DNA from: GCA-2770975 sp050248915
GTDB taxonomy: Bacteria; Cyanobacteriota; Sericytochromatia; UBA7694
Length of the DNA stretch: 64,000 bases
Assembly (NCBI GenBank): GCA_050248915.1
Contig: JBFWRL010000002.1
Coordinates: 56,724 to 120,723 of the forward strand
Reading direction: 5' to 3'
Part shown: positions 1-7,060 of the stretch, piece by piece
Layout: every line of letters begins with the position of its first letter
How positions within the stretch are numbered: position 1 is the first letter of the stretch
The notes under the pieces: model-generated
The model's database searches: none
What the model saw: the letters and a program-made list of their open reading frames with translations, nothing else
What the model was told of the DNA's origin: nothing
Position numbers and translations under genes: made by a program

Positions 1-1901
1 AAAATGACCTTTAAAAGCTGCTCTTCACCATCGAGGTCCTGCACCCAGCCCAAATCGCCATTAAAGACAGCACGGTCATAATTATTGCGCAATTGAATCA
101 CCCGATCTCCCTGACGCAGAATGCGACTGCCGCGCATCAACTCATTTTTTTGAGGGCTGGGGGGGTTTAAGACCGCCTGCAATTCCTGGTTCAAGCGCTG
201 AGCCCCAATCAGCCCCCGGTGCATGGGGCAGAGCACCTGCAGATCTTCACTGCGGTAGCCCGCTGACGGCAAACGGCGCGCAACCAAATCAAGAACAGTA
301 TTTAAGATGGCCTCTGGGCTCTCGGCCCGCATAAAAAAGGCATCCGCTTCACGGTGACTGCCTGTGGGCGGCAAGAGTTCTGGCAACATCCCGCTGTTGA
401 CCCGGTGGGCATTGCGCACAATCAAACTGGCTTCAGCCTGCCTAAAAATCTGTTTGAGGATCACCGCCGGAACCTGGCCCGAATCGAGAATATGCCTGAG
501 CACCGCCCCAGGCCCAACCGATGGCAATTGGTCGCTGTCGCCAATCAGAATCAGATGGGCCGTTTCGGGCAGGGCTTTGAGCAGGGCATAAAAAAGGGGC
601 AGGTCAATCATACTGACCTCATCCAGCACAAGCAAATCCAATTCCAGCGGAAAATGCAAGTCACGCAGAAAGGCCTGTTTGGAGGGGTCAAATTCCAGCA
701 GGCGGTGCAGGGTTTTGGCCGGACGACCGGCCACCTCACCCAGGCGTTTGGCCGCCCGCCCTGTGGGAGAAGCCAATTGAATTTTGCATTTTTGCTGGGC
801 AAACCAACCCAAAATGGCTTTACTGACCGTGGTTTTGCCTGTGCCCGGCCCACCGGTGAGCACAAAGACCTTGTTGGCTGCGGCCAAGCGCACGGCATCG
901 CGCTGTTCTGGCGCCAATTCAATCTGATTCTCCCTTTCAAACGCCTTCAGATAGGCCAGCAAGGCAGCCGGGTCTGGCGGCTCAGCGCGTGAGAGCAACA
1001 ACCGCAAAAGCCGGGCAGCCTCACTTTCGGCCTGCCAAGCATCTGGCAAATAGAGGTCGGGGTTCTCTGGATTGCCCAGGTCACTCTCTGCCACCAATTG
1101 CTGAGCGGCAATCAGCAAAGCCAAAACCGGAATACACAAATTTTGTTCGACCGCCAGCAAGGCCGCCGTTTTTTCGAGCAATTCTATGCGGGGCAAATAG
1201 AGATGGCCCTCTTGACTGGCTTTTTGCAGGGCATAAAAAAGCCCGGCCCGCAGGCGCAAGGGACTGTGCGGATCCAGGCCCAGGCTTTGGGCCAGTGCAT
1301 CAGCCGTTTTAAAGCCAATCCCCCAGATATCTTCAACCAAGCGATAAGGGTTGGCCTGAACCACAGCAATGGCCTGGTCGCGGTATTTATTAAAAATTTT
1401 AACAGCATAGGTGGTAGAGACCCCGTGTTCCTGCAAAAAGATCATCACATTTTGAATTTCACGGTGTTCATTCCAACTGCTGACAATCATGGCACGTTTG
1501 CGCGGGCCAATTTTGGGTACCTCTTGCAGGCGTTCAGGCTGTCCCTCAATCACAGCAATGATCTCTGTGCCAAAAGCCCCGATCAGGCGTTTGGCCGTCA
1601 CAGGCCCCACCCCGCGAATCAGACCCGAAGCGAGGTATTTCTCCAGGCCCACAGCCGTCGCTGGCATCAGTTTTTCAATCTTGCTGGCCCGAAACTGAGA
1701 GCCGTGTTTGGGATGCAATGTCCAGGCCCCATGCAGGCGCACAGATTCTCCAGCATAGACTGGGGGCATTTCTCCCACTGCGGTCACCCATTCCAGTTGC
1801 TGTCCCTGCTTCTGACTTTGGGGTAGCAACTTTAAAACGGCATAACCAGAGGCCTCTGACTGGTAAGTCACGCGCTCAATAATGCCTTCGAGGATGTCCA
1901 T
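1..1901 (-). CDS. recD2: RecD2-type DNA helicase (3' end beyond left edge)
   Basis: ATP-dependent 5'-3' DNA helicase of superfamily 1B, RecD-like, in a form that works without RecBC. The reverse-strand reading frame starts with MDILEG at the ATG ending at 1901 and runs off the left edge, giving about 633 visible residues. The N-terminal half has helix-hairpin-helix segments (SGLIRGVGPVTAKRL, VPKIGPRKRA, IWGIGFKTADAL), as in the RecD2/YrrC family. Walker A GGPGTGKTT lies near residue 350, and the Walker B-like LLVLDEVSM and motif III-like LILIGDSDQLPS follow. The C-terminal part, with the last helicase motifs, is outside the window. Family members are about 720-750 residues, so roughly 100 are missing. 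The long N-terminal HhH extension excludes RecD of RecBCD. Role in recombination/repair is known for the family; the assignment is firm. Confidence 0.95.
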   Translation of the reverse strand, partial: MDILEGIIERVTYQSEASGYAVLKLLPQSQKQGQQLEWVTAVGEMPPVYAGESVRLHGAWTLHPKHGSQFRASKIEKLMPATAVGLEKYLASGLIRGVGPVTAKRLIGAFGTEIIAVIEGQPERLQEVPKIGPRKRAMIVSSWNEHREIQNVMIFLQEHGVSTTYAVKIFNKYRDQAIAVVQANPYRLVEDIWGIGFKTADALAQSLGLDPHSPLRLRAGLFYALQKASQEGHLYLPRIELLEKTAALLAVEQNLCIPVLALLIAAQQLVAESDLGNPENPDLYLPDAWQAESEAARLLRLLLSRAEPPDPAALLAYLKAFERENQIELAPEQRDAVRLAAANKVFVLTGGPGTGKTTVSKAILGWFAQQKCKIQLASPTGRAAKRLGEVAGRPAKTLHRLLEFDPSKQAFLRDLHFPLELDLLVLDEVSMIDLPLFYALLKALPETAHLILIGDSDQLPSVGPGAVLRHILDSGQVPAVILKQIFRQAEASLIVRNAHRVNSGMLPELLPPTGSHREADAFFMRAESPEAILNTVLDLVARRLPSAGYRSEDLQVLCPMHRGLIGAQRLNQELQAVLNPPSPQKNELMRGSRILRQGDRVIQLRNNYDRAVFNGDLGWVQDLDGEEQLLKVI

Positions 1902-1943
1902 GTTCCCATTTTACCCCGATGTAGGGCCTGACTGCTTTTGTGC

Positions 1944-1949
1944 TAGAAT
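1944..1949 (+). promoter_or_regulatory. Extended -10 promoter for the small membrane protein gene
   Basis: TAGAAT preceded by TG-C makes an extended -10 (TGnTAGAAT) 26 nt before the ATG at 1976. No good -35 is visible upstream. It lies in the 74-nt divergent gap next to the recD2 start. An AGGAG Shine-Dalgarno follows at 1963-1967. Confidence 0.5.
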
Positions 1950-1975
1950 AGGGCCATCATGCCAGGAGTCTTCTT

Positions 1976-2347
1976 ATGCCAAATGCCCGTGCCAAAACCG
2001 CTGAATCACCTCAAGCCGCCCTCAATAAACTCTTTTCTCGCCTCAAACTCATTCGCAATCTCTCCCTCGGTGCTGCGGCCCTCGGTGGCAGCCTATCTTA
2101 TAGCGCTTCGCGCAAAACCTTGGGCACCCCCAGTATTGTGGCTGCCGCCACCCTCACAGGCCTGGCCCTGATTTCTGCCGCCACAGCTCAGGTGCTATTG
2201 AGCCTGAACGAACAGCTCGAAGAAAGCTTGAATCAAGCGGGTGCCCCCAAAAGCCCTGCCAAAAACCAAACAGAACCCCCCCCAGAATCCAGCTCTACCT
2301 CCACCGAGTCAGAGTCCGAGTCAGAATCACCGACTGACCCCAGCTAA
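1976..2347 (+). CDS. Small two-segment membrane protein, function unknown
   Basis: A 123-residue protein not recognised as a named family. The N-terminal 35 residues are basic (ARAKTAES, FSRLKLIR). Two weakly hydrophobic segments follow, around residues 30-48 and 55-78 (LSLGAAALGGSLS and IVAAATLTGLALISAATAQVL). The tail is acidic and disordered (PPPESSSTSTESESES). This predicts a small inner-membrane protein with an acidic cytoplasmic or periplasmic tail. The start is fixed by AGGAG eight bases upstream; an ATG at 1959 is in another frame and has no such site. The gene is divergent from recD2 and ends at a shared terminator with the aldolase gene. No function can be inferred. Confidence 0.6.
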   Translation: MPNARAKTAESPQAALNKLFSRLKLIRNLSLGAAALGGSLSYSASRKTLGTPSIVAAATLTGLALISAATAQVLLSLNEQLEESLNQAGAPKSPAKNQTEPPPESSSTSTESESESESPTDPS

Positions 2348-2380
2348 AGCCCAGAAGCAGAGCAAAAATACCCATAAAAA

Positions 2381-2410
2381 AGAGAGCGGATAATCCGCTC
2401 TCTTTCTATT
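2381..2410. terminator. Bidirectional terminator between convergent genes
   Basis: Inverted repeat AGAGAGCGGAT (2381-2391) and ATCCGCTCTCT (2393-2403), followed by a T-rich run on the plus strand and preceded by AAAAA, which reads TTTTT on the minus strand. It sits between the stop of the small membrane protein (2347) and the stop of fbaB (2420), so it can end both transcripts. Confidence 0.8.
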
Positions 2411-2419
2411 TAAAGACCT

Positions 2420-3481
2420 TTAAGCGATGGTCACATCATTGCAGAGATAGACATCCTGAATGGCATGTAACAGGGCGGCCCCTGTCTGCATATCGCGCTG
2501 GAAGGCTTTGCGGCCAGAGATCAGGCCCATGCCACCGGCACGTTTGTTGATCACGGCCGTGCGCACAGCCTCTGCCAGATCGGACTCGCCAGAAGATGCG
2601 CCCCCTGAATTGATCAGGCCCGCGCGGCCCATATAACAATTGGCCACTTGGTAGCGGGTCAGATCGATGGGGTGATCGGTGCTGAGCTGTTCGTAGACTT
2701 TTTTGTGGGTCTTGCCAAACTTGAGGGCATTGTAGCCCCCATTGTTTTCGGGCATTTTTTGTTTGATAATATCCGCTTGGATTGTGACACCCAAATGGTT
2801 GGCCTGGCCGGTTAAATCGGCAGCAACGTGGTAATCGGTGTCTCCCTGTTTGAACTCGCTGTTGCGCAGATAACACCAGAGGATGGTCACCAGGCCGAGT
2901 TCGTGGGCATATTTAAAGGCTTGGCTGATCTCCCAGATCTGGCGGCGGGATTCTTCGGTGCCAAAATAGATTGTGGCACCCACAGCAACCGCCCCCATAT
3001 TAAAGGCCTGGTCGACATCTGCGAACAGGGTCTGATCAAAGGTATTGGGGTAGCTGAGCAGTTCGTTGTGGTTGAGTTTGACAATAAAGGGAATGCGGTG
3101 GGCATATTTGCGCGAAACCGAACCCAGAACACCCAAAGTCGAAGCCACGGCGTTACAACCCCCTTCAATCGCCAGTTTGACGATATTGGCGGGGTCAAAA
3201 TAGATCGGGTTGGGGGCAAACGAAGCACCGGCGGCGTGTTCAATGCCTTGATCCACAGGCAGGATCGAGACATAGCCTGTACCACCGAGACGGCCGGTAT
3301 TATAAATCAACTGCAAATTGCGCAAAACCGAAGGGGAGCGGTCGGTATCGACCATAACACGCTCAATAAAATCTGAGCCGGGCAAATGCAAGACATCTTT
3401 GGAGATGGTGCGGCATTCATGGTCCAGCAAGTAAGTTGCGTCTTTGCCCAGGAGTTCCTGGATTGTGGCAAAACTGCTCAT
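2420..3481 (-). CDS. fbaB: Fructose-bisphosphate aldolase class I, DhnA/FbaB type
   Basis: Catalyses reversible cleavage of fructose 1,6-bisphosphate through a lysine Schiff base in central carbon metabolism (cytosol). At 353 residues it matches the E. coli FbaB length. Whole stretches are family-typical: YVSILPVDQGIEH (residues ~70-82), the IPFIVKLNHNE region, YHVAADLTGQANH, the ADIIKQKMPENNGG segment that contains the Schiff-base lysine region, ANCYMGRAGLINSGGA (phosphate-binding) and the C-terminal GRKAFQRDM. The start has a GAGGTAAT Shine-Dalgarno. Transcribed alone, with a promoter at 3496-3523 and the shared terminator at 2381-2410. No anomaly is seen. Confidence 0.96.
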   Translation of the reverse strand: MSSFATIQELLGKDATYLLDHECRTISKDVLHLPGSDFIERVMVDTDRSPSVLRNLQLIYNTGRLGGTGYVSILPVDQGIEHAAGASFAPNPIYFDPANIVKLAIEGGCNAVASTLGVLGSVSRKYAHRIPFIVKLNHNELLSYPNTFDQTLFADVDQAFNMGAVAVGATIYFGTEESRRQIWEISQAFKYAHELGLVTILWCYLRNSEFKQGDTDYHVAADLTGQANHLGVTIQADIIKQKMPENNGGYNALKFGKTHKKVYEQLSTDHPIDLTRYQVANCYMGRAGLINSGGASSGESDLAEAVRTAVINKRAGGMGLISGRKAFQRDMQTGAALLHAIQDVYLCNDVTIA

Positions 3482-3495
3482 AATATTACCTCTAT

Positions 3496-3523
3496 AGAAT
3501 AAGACTTGACGTCAGGATCGCAA
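3496..3523 (-). promoter_or_regulatory. Candidate fbaB promoter with TGACGTCA palindrome
   Basis: On the minus strand TTGCGA (3518-3523) and TATTCT (3496-3501) are separated by 16 bp. The spacer contains the perfect 8-bp palindrome TGACGTCA (3507-3514), and a second TGACGT lies further upstream between two copies of ATGCGC. The rest of the gap to 3680 is AT-rich, with nothing else recognisable. Confidence 0.45.
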
Positions 3524-3680
3524 CCAAAGGAGGGCGTCGTGATGCGCTGACGTATGCGCAGGCATTATACCACGGGGTCGAATCCGCGTTTTGAGGGCCC
3601 TTTGAATAATTTGTGTAAATTAGAAATTATATTACCCATTGGCTATACATATAATATTTTGAAAATATTTTTCCGAAATA

Positions 3681-3710
3681 TTGACATCAGATCCAAAATA
3701 GGACTATAAT
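3681..3710 (+). promoter_or_regulatory. Consensus sigma70-type promoter
   Basis: TTGACA (3681-3686), 18-bp spacer, TATAAT (3705-3710): both hexamers match the consensus perfectly. It precedes the small lipoprotein gene at 3777 and predicts strong housekeeping-sigma transcription. The flanks are AT-rich, like an UP element. Confidence 0.85.
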
Positions 3711-3776
3711 AAACTCATAAGGTTAAACAAAGATTAAGAAAAGAATAACAACCGGTTGTTCGAAGGACAAAAAAGA

Positions 3777-4172
3777 ATGAACGCAATGATCAAAACCACC
3801 CTGACCCTGACTGTCGCCACCCTGGCTCTGAGCCTGACTGGCTGTGGCAAAGCCGCTCTGCCGATGCAATCGCAAGCCCCCGCGCTGGTACAAGCCTACC
3901 AAGCCCAAGCCCCCCGTCAATTGGTGGTCAAATTCAAATTGTCCATGAGCACCGCTGCTGTGCGTGAATTCAACGCCAAATATGGCTTCCGCACTGTCAA
4001 AGTGCTGCCCGAACTCAATGCCCACGTGGTTGAAGTCGACAGCACTGTCGGTCTGAAACTGACTCAAATCATCAATTACCTCAAAGCCGACCCCACTGTG
4101 GCTTATGCCGAAGTCAATGGCACCCTGCAAGCCGCTCCCATGCCTGTGATGAAAGTCAGCCCGATTCTCTAA
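3777..4172 (+). CDS. Small lipoprotein resembling a stand-alone subtilase prodomain
   Basis: A 131-residue protein with a lipoprotein signal: a hydrophobic core after IKTT and lipobox LTGC, with Cys near residue 24. The mature part has the pattern of the N-terminal prodomain/inhibitor fold of subtilisin-like proteases (fervidolysin-prodomain or inhibitor-I9 type). It opens with RQLVVKFK, continues with a helix (STAAVREFNAKYGF), then VKVLPELNAHVVEV, and ends with the typical DPTVAYAEVNGTL. No protease domain follows. The start at 3777 has AAGGA at 3763-3767; the upstream TTG at 3756 does not. Flanked by a perfect promoter and a strong terminator, so monocistronic. It may inhibit or chaperone a protease encoded elsewhere. 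Family assignment is by eye. Confidence 0.7.
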   Translation: MNAMIKTTLTLTVATLALSLTGCGKAALPMQSQAPALVQAYQAQAPRQLVVKFKLSMSTAAVREFNAKYGFRTVKVLPELNAHVVEVDSTVGLKLTQIINYLKADPTVAYAEVNGTLQAAPMPVMKVSPIL

Positions 4173-4224
4173 AATTTATACGTCGTTAGTTACCATTACC
4201 CTCAAATATAATCCCTGAACTTTG

Positions 4225-4248
4225 GCCCCTCTTCTGAGGGGCTTTTTT
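4225..4248 (+). terminator. Rho-independent terminator
   Basis: GCCCCT (4225-4230), a 6-nt loop, AGGGGC (4237-4242) and TTTTTT. It follows the lipoprotein gene that ends at 4172. Confidence 0.85.
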
Positions 4249-4269
4249 ATTGGGTTTTGGAGGGCCGCC

Positions 4270-4327
4270 CCTTCGACTCCGCTCAGGGAGCGGCAGGAAA
4301 GATCTATGTCCTGAGCGAAGTCGAAGG
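4270..4327. repeat. Palindromic intergenic repeat element
   Basis: Two 18-nt arms, CCTTCGACTCCGCTCAGG (4270-4287) and CCTGAGCGAAGTCGAAGG (4310-4327), are reverse complements with one mismatch and enclose a 22-nt loop. Such TCGACT...AGTCGA palindromes are dispersed in many bacterial genomes as REP/MITE-like elements. Only one copy is present in this window. No ORF or transposase is associated. It marks the edge of the AT-rich toxin-like locus. Confidence 0.7.
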
Positions 4328-4442
4328 ACTCTTTTCAAGAGCTTGGCCAACAGCTGAGTCGTTCAATGGGAAACACGGGTAGTGATTGACATTCAACTCT
4401 GGGCGATCTCAGCCCAGAACACTTCGAGCAGCGAAATGTGGC

Positions 4443-5009
4443 TTAACTGTTTATCCACTCAAACGGGTAGAGGTCAATTCTCGATTCAATTTGACAAAGT
4501 CGAGTAAACTCTTCGTAAACTTTTATTTTAACCTGAGACAATTCCAAGCTTGAAATAATTTTTTGTAAGAGGGGCTTCCATTCAACTAAAAAAGAGGATA
4601 ATCCAATTTTTAATTGGGTATTTTCATTTAAAAGGGATGCATCCCCTTTGACTTCATGCCAAGCAGAATCGATTGTGAGTAGGCCATCTTGCCACTGAAG
4701 TTCCCAGTCTACTCTAAAAGAATTGGAAGGAAAGCAGATAGAATACTCACCACTTAAATTACTGAATAATATTTCTAACATAGGCAAGATGTCATCAATT
4801 AAAATACAGATATCATATTTATATGAAAGCAAGATAGGTATGCCAGACCAAAAGAGCAATGCTTCTTCTGTTTCCATGGGAAAAATTTCCTCAATAGCAT
4901 CCCTTAAATCCTCACACGCTACATCAGGCTTTAATAATACGATTGGATTTCCGACTTGAATCGAGAACATTTTATTATTTTCGCAATATATTTTATTATT
5001 TTCTATCAC
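4443..5009 (-). CDS. Small cytosolic protein, candidate immunity protein
   Basis: A 188-residue acidic protein without a signal peptide or membrane segment. I do not recognise the family. It has conserved-looking hydrophobic and tryptophan-rich stretches (ALLFWSGIPILLS, FRVDWELQWQDG). The start is a GTG whose first bases overlap the stop of the upstream gene (GTGA overlap). There is no independent Shine-Dalgarno at a good distance, so translation is probably coupled. An internal ATG at codon 14 is possible. Base composition is clearly richer in A+T than most neighbours, which suggests transfer together with the upstream gene. Size, lack of export signals and tight coupling to a toxin-like gene are the usual marks of an immunity protein. 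This is inference from context only. Confidence 0.6.
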   Translation of the reverse strand: MIENNKIYCENNKMFSIQVGNPIVLLKPDVACEDLRDAIEEIFPMETEEALLFWSGIPILLSYKYDICILIDDILPMLEILFSNLSGEYSICFPSNSFRVDWELQWQDGLLTIDSAWHEVKGDASLLNENTQLKIGLSSFLVEWKPLLQKIISSLELSQVKIKVYEEFTRLCQIESRIDLYPFEWINS

Positions 5010-6679
5010 AGGGTTGGAAAGGCATGAACCTTTCCTCCTTTATAAACCTTAACGAAAACATTAACAGCCCTTAGAGGAGGCTCTGTGCTGAATGGGATAT
5101 ACACTACCGATGTATGATTACTTGGTAAAGGAAAGGTGCCATTGGTCCCAGGGCAAAGCTCCTTGGCTTTTTCCACAGCGTAATCCACATCTGCTTTACT
5201 GCCAAATTTTCCTTGTGGCTTAATTTCGTTATCGGCCCTTGATTGACCTTCTTTCCAGAGAATACCATGTTTCTTTGAACCGTACAAAGATGCTTCTGCA
5301 TACCTTTTTCCGTCATCATTTGGACATCCTATGACATCAAACTGAACAGATTTGTTGCTTACTTGAACAGCTACTTTATTTCCCCCCGCTAGAAAAACCA
5401 CATTTCCATTTTCTGCGGATAAGGTGTATTTTCCAGGTGGCACATATTGACCAGAGCCCGACCCAGTATTGGCTTTTTGATCCCAAAAATACCAACTGAT
5501 CATTCTAAATCGATCACTTGAAAATAGTATGTTTGAATTGGGATATGTAAGACGGTGTAAGAATACAACTTGTGATTGGCTGTTTCTGATCACCAAGGTG
5601 TGGCCACCTGAAACAATTGTTTCACTTGGTGCTGGTTGATCCAAAAAAGAAGAGGTAACTCTCAAATCTAGTACGCCTCGACTGGCCGAAAAATTAGCTT
5701 TACTTTTGTCTTTACCGGCCGATAATGTAGAAAAATCGTCGATAAATTGGTTCTCTACCTCTGTTTCACTTGAAAAAGTAAAATCAGGGTTATCTGGCGA
5801 AGCTGACGGCTCAGGTGTTGGTGATGCACTGGGGCTTGGTGAGGGCGAAGGGCTGGCGGATGGACTTGCTGACGGACTCGCTGAAGGCGAAGGACTGGCC
5901 GAGGGACTTGCACTGCTCGAAGGAGTTGGACTTGGAGTGAGGCTTGGCGTGGGAGTCGGAGTCACACAATTCTTGGGATTGCCTTTGCAGGGTACAGGGG
6001 TGGAAGACGGCACAGGGGTTGGTGTGGGAACAGGTGTCGGGGTTGGCACTGGCGTTGGCGTGGGGCAAACTGCAGGCACTCCGTTTCTGACAAAAACAGT
6101 GTAGTTATACGAGTGCCCCACTTCATCTGTAAGATTGAGATTATAGGAGCCATCCACCGTACTGGCAAAAACACCAATGCTGAAATACTCTGTGTGTGAG
6201 CCTGTGCTATCGGGATTGAGGGTTGTAAAAGTTTCTCGGCGAATAGCAAAGACTGACTGGCAAGCTTCGTTTCCTGTGAGGGTAATGATAATCGATGTGG
6301 GGCGGCTGGATGGCACCCGCACACGAAAATTCCAGCGCAAACTACCGTCACCCCATTGTGTTCCGACGGTATTGCTGTATTCCTCTGGTATATACGGCGC
6401 AGCTAAAAACTCTTGCAGGCGAAAGTTTTCAGGTTCTGGGATCGGATTTAAGAGCTTGTATTTTGCCTTTTCGGCATCTGAGGGGAACTGCCTTTCAAAA
6501 GAAACGAATGACGTGGTGGATTGAGCGAACTTTAGAGGGAGAGGTTCTTTGTCTGTTGTTTGCAGATAGGGGGATGAGGGTGATTGACAGGCCGTTAAGA
6601 CAGAGAACAATAACAACGAGAGAAACATGAGACGCGGTGAGTGAATGGTTAAATTGAAAAAGTGGGTGTGTTTTGACAT
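5006..6679 (-). CDS. Lipoprotein with Pro/Ser-rich linker and toxin-like C-terminal domain
   Basis: A 557-residue protein with three visible parts. Residues 1-31 are a lipoprotein signal with lipobox LTAC. Residues ~55-195 form a beta-rich domain. A long low-complexity linker follows (repeats of PTPTPVP, then SPSASPS), broken by CKGNPKNC. Next comes a second beta-rich region (~295-440). The C-terminal ~110 residues start near CPNDDGKRYAEAS and contain SKKHGILWKEGQSRADNEI, KFGSKADVDYAVEKAKEL, SNHTSVVYIP and the ending GGKVHAFPTL. From memory, that layout (W/F-GS..D...A...A, H-S-x-V, terminal H-x-[FY]P) resembles BECR-fold ribonuclease toxin domains of polymorphic toxins, such as the 'toxin 35' group. 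This is unverified. ATG at 6679 is preferred over the TTG before it because AAGGGG lies 8 nt upstream. It overlaps the next gene by 4 nt. Confidence 0.7.
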   Translation of the reverse strand: MSKHTHFFNLTIHSPRLMFLSLLLFSVLTACQSPSSPYLQTTDKEPLPLKFAQSTTSFVSFERQFPSDAEKAKYKLLNPIPEPENFRLQEFLAAPYIPEEYSNTVGTQWGDGSLRWNFRVRVPSSRPTSIIITLTGNEACQSVFAIRRETFTTLNPDSTGSHTEYFSIGVFASTVDGSYNLNLTDEVGHSYNYTVFVRNGVPAVCPTPTPVPTPTPVPTPTPVPSSTPVPCKGNPKNCVTPTPTPSLTPSPTPSSSASPSASPSPSASPSASPSASPSPSPSPSASPTPEPSASPDNPDFTFSSETEVENQFIDDFSTLSAGKDKSKANFSASRGVLDLRVTSSFLDQPAPSETIVSGGHTLVIRNSQSQVVFLHRLTYPNSNILFSSDRFRMISWYFWDQKANTGSGSGQYVPPGKYTLSAENGNVVFLAGGNKVAVQVSNKSVQFDVIGCPNDDGKRYAEASLYGSKKHGILWKEGQSRADNEIKPQGKFGSKADVDYAVEKAKELCPGTNGTFPLPSNHTSVVYIPFSTEPPLRAVNVFVKVYKGGKVHAFPTL

Positions 6680-6713
6680 CAAGGAAGCCCCTTCAACAGC
6701 TCAGATTTTCTTG

Positions 6714-6743
6714 ACTATAGCTCACTTTCGTTTTTTTTTACAA
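6714..6743 (-). promoter_or_regulatory. Candidate promoter of the toxin-like operon
   Basis: On the minus strand TTGTAA (6738-6743) and TATAGT (6714-6719) are 18 bp apart, about 35 nt before the ATG at 6679. It lies in a strongly AT-rich gap. Confidence 0.5.
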
Positions 6744-7060
6744 ACGTCATTATTAACCATATTTTGATATTAATTATTAATTTACGCTATTTTAAACAAA
6801 AAATCACTATCAATCATATACAAATCATGTACTCATGATAAAAAATCATCCCAAAACAAGACAGAGTCAAGCTTTATATTCGAAACAAAAAATAAAACAA
6901 AGGGTACAAACACGTTGTAAAGAATTGTAATCCACCTGCAAAAATCACTATTTCGACAGTGCTTGTGCCTATCCCATTGGTTATGAAAAAACTATTAAAA
7001 AACCCGCTCTGGCGCGTATAATAAGAGCGACTCAGATGATCAAGCTGCGCAGGAGCCCCG
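6744..7060. other. AT-rich divergent intergenic region
   Basis: About 300 bp rich in A and T between the toxin-like gene and the C39-like peptidase gene. It holds a TATAAT at 7017-7022 suited to the rightward gene, without a clear -35, and an AGGAG site at 7050-7054. There are short ATCAT/CATGAT-like repeats (about 6800-6850) but no clear operator, RNA gene or ORF. Confidence 0.4.

Noticed and set aside
1098..1826. 242-codon open frame antisense to recD2
   Set aside because: The recD2 frame on the other strand has unambiguous helicase motifs; this one has no start signal or recognisable domain.
4173..4442. Insertion sequence around the palindromic repeat
   Set aside because: No transposase ORF and no flanking target duplication could be seen; only a short palindromic element is present.
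5800..6070. Short tandem repeats that could suggest a CRISPR array
   Set aside because: They are in-frame degenerate codons of P/T/S linkers (also at 15040-15250, 31730-31860 and 34430-34600), without constant repeats and unique spacers.
5706..6104. Open frame antisense to the Pro/Ser linker of the toxin-like gene
   Set aside because: Its Gly/Val-rich repeats are the complement of PTPTP/SPSAS codons. A repeat-driven artefact.
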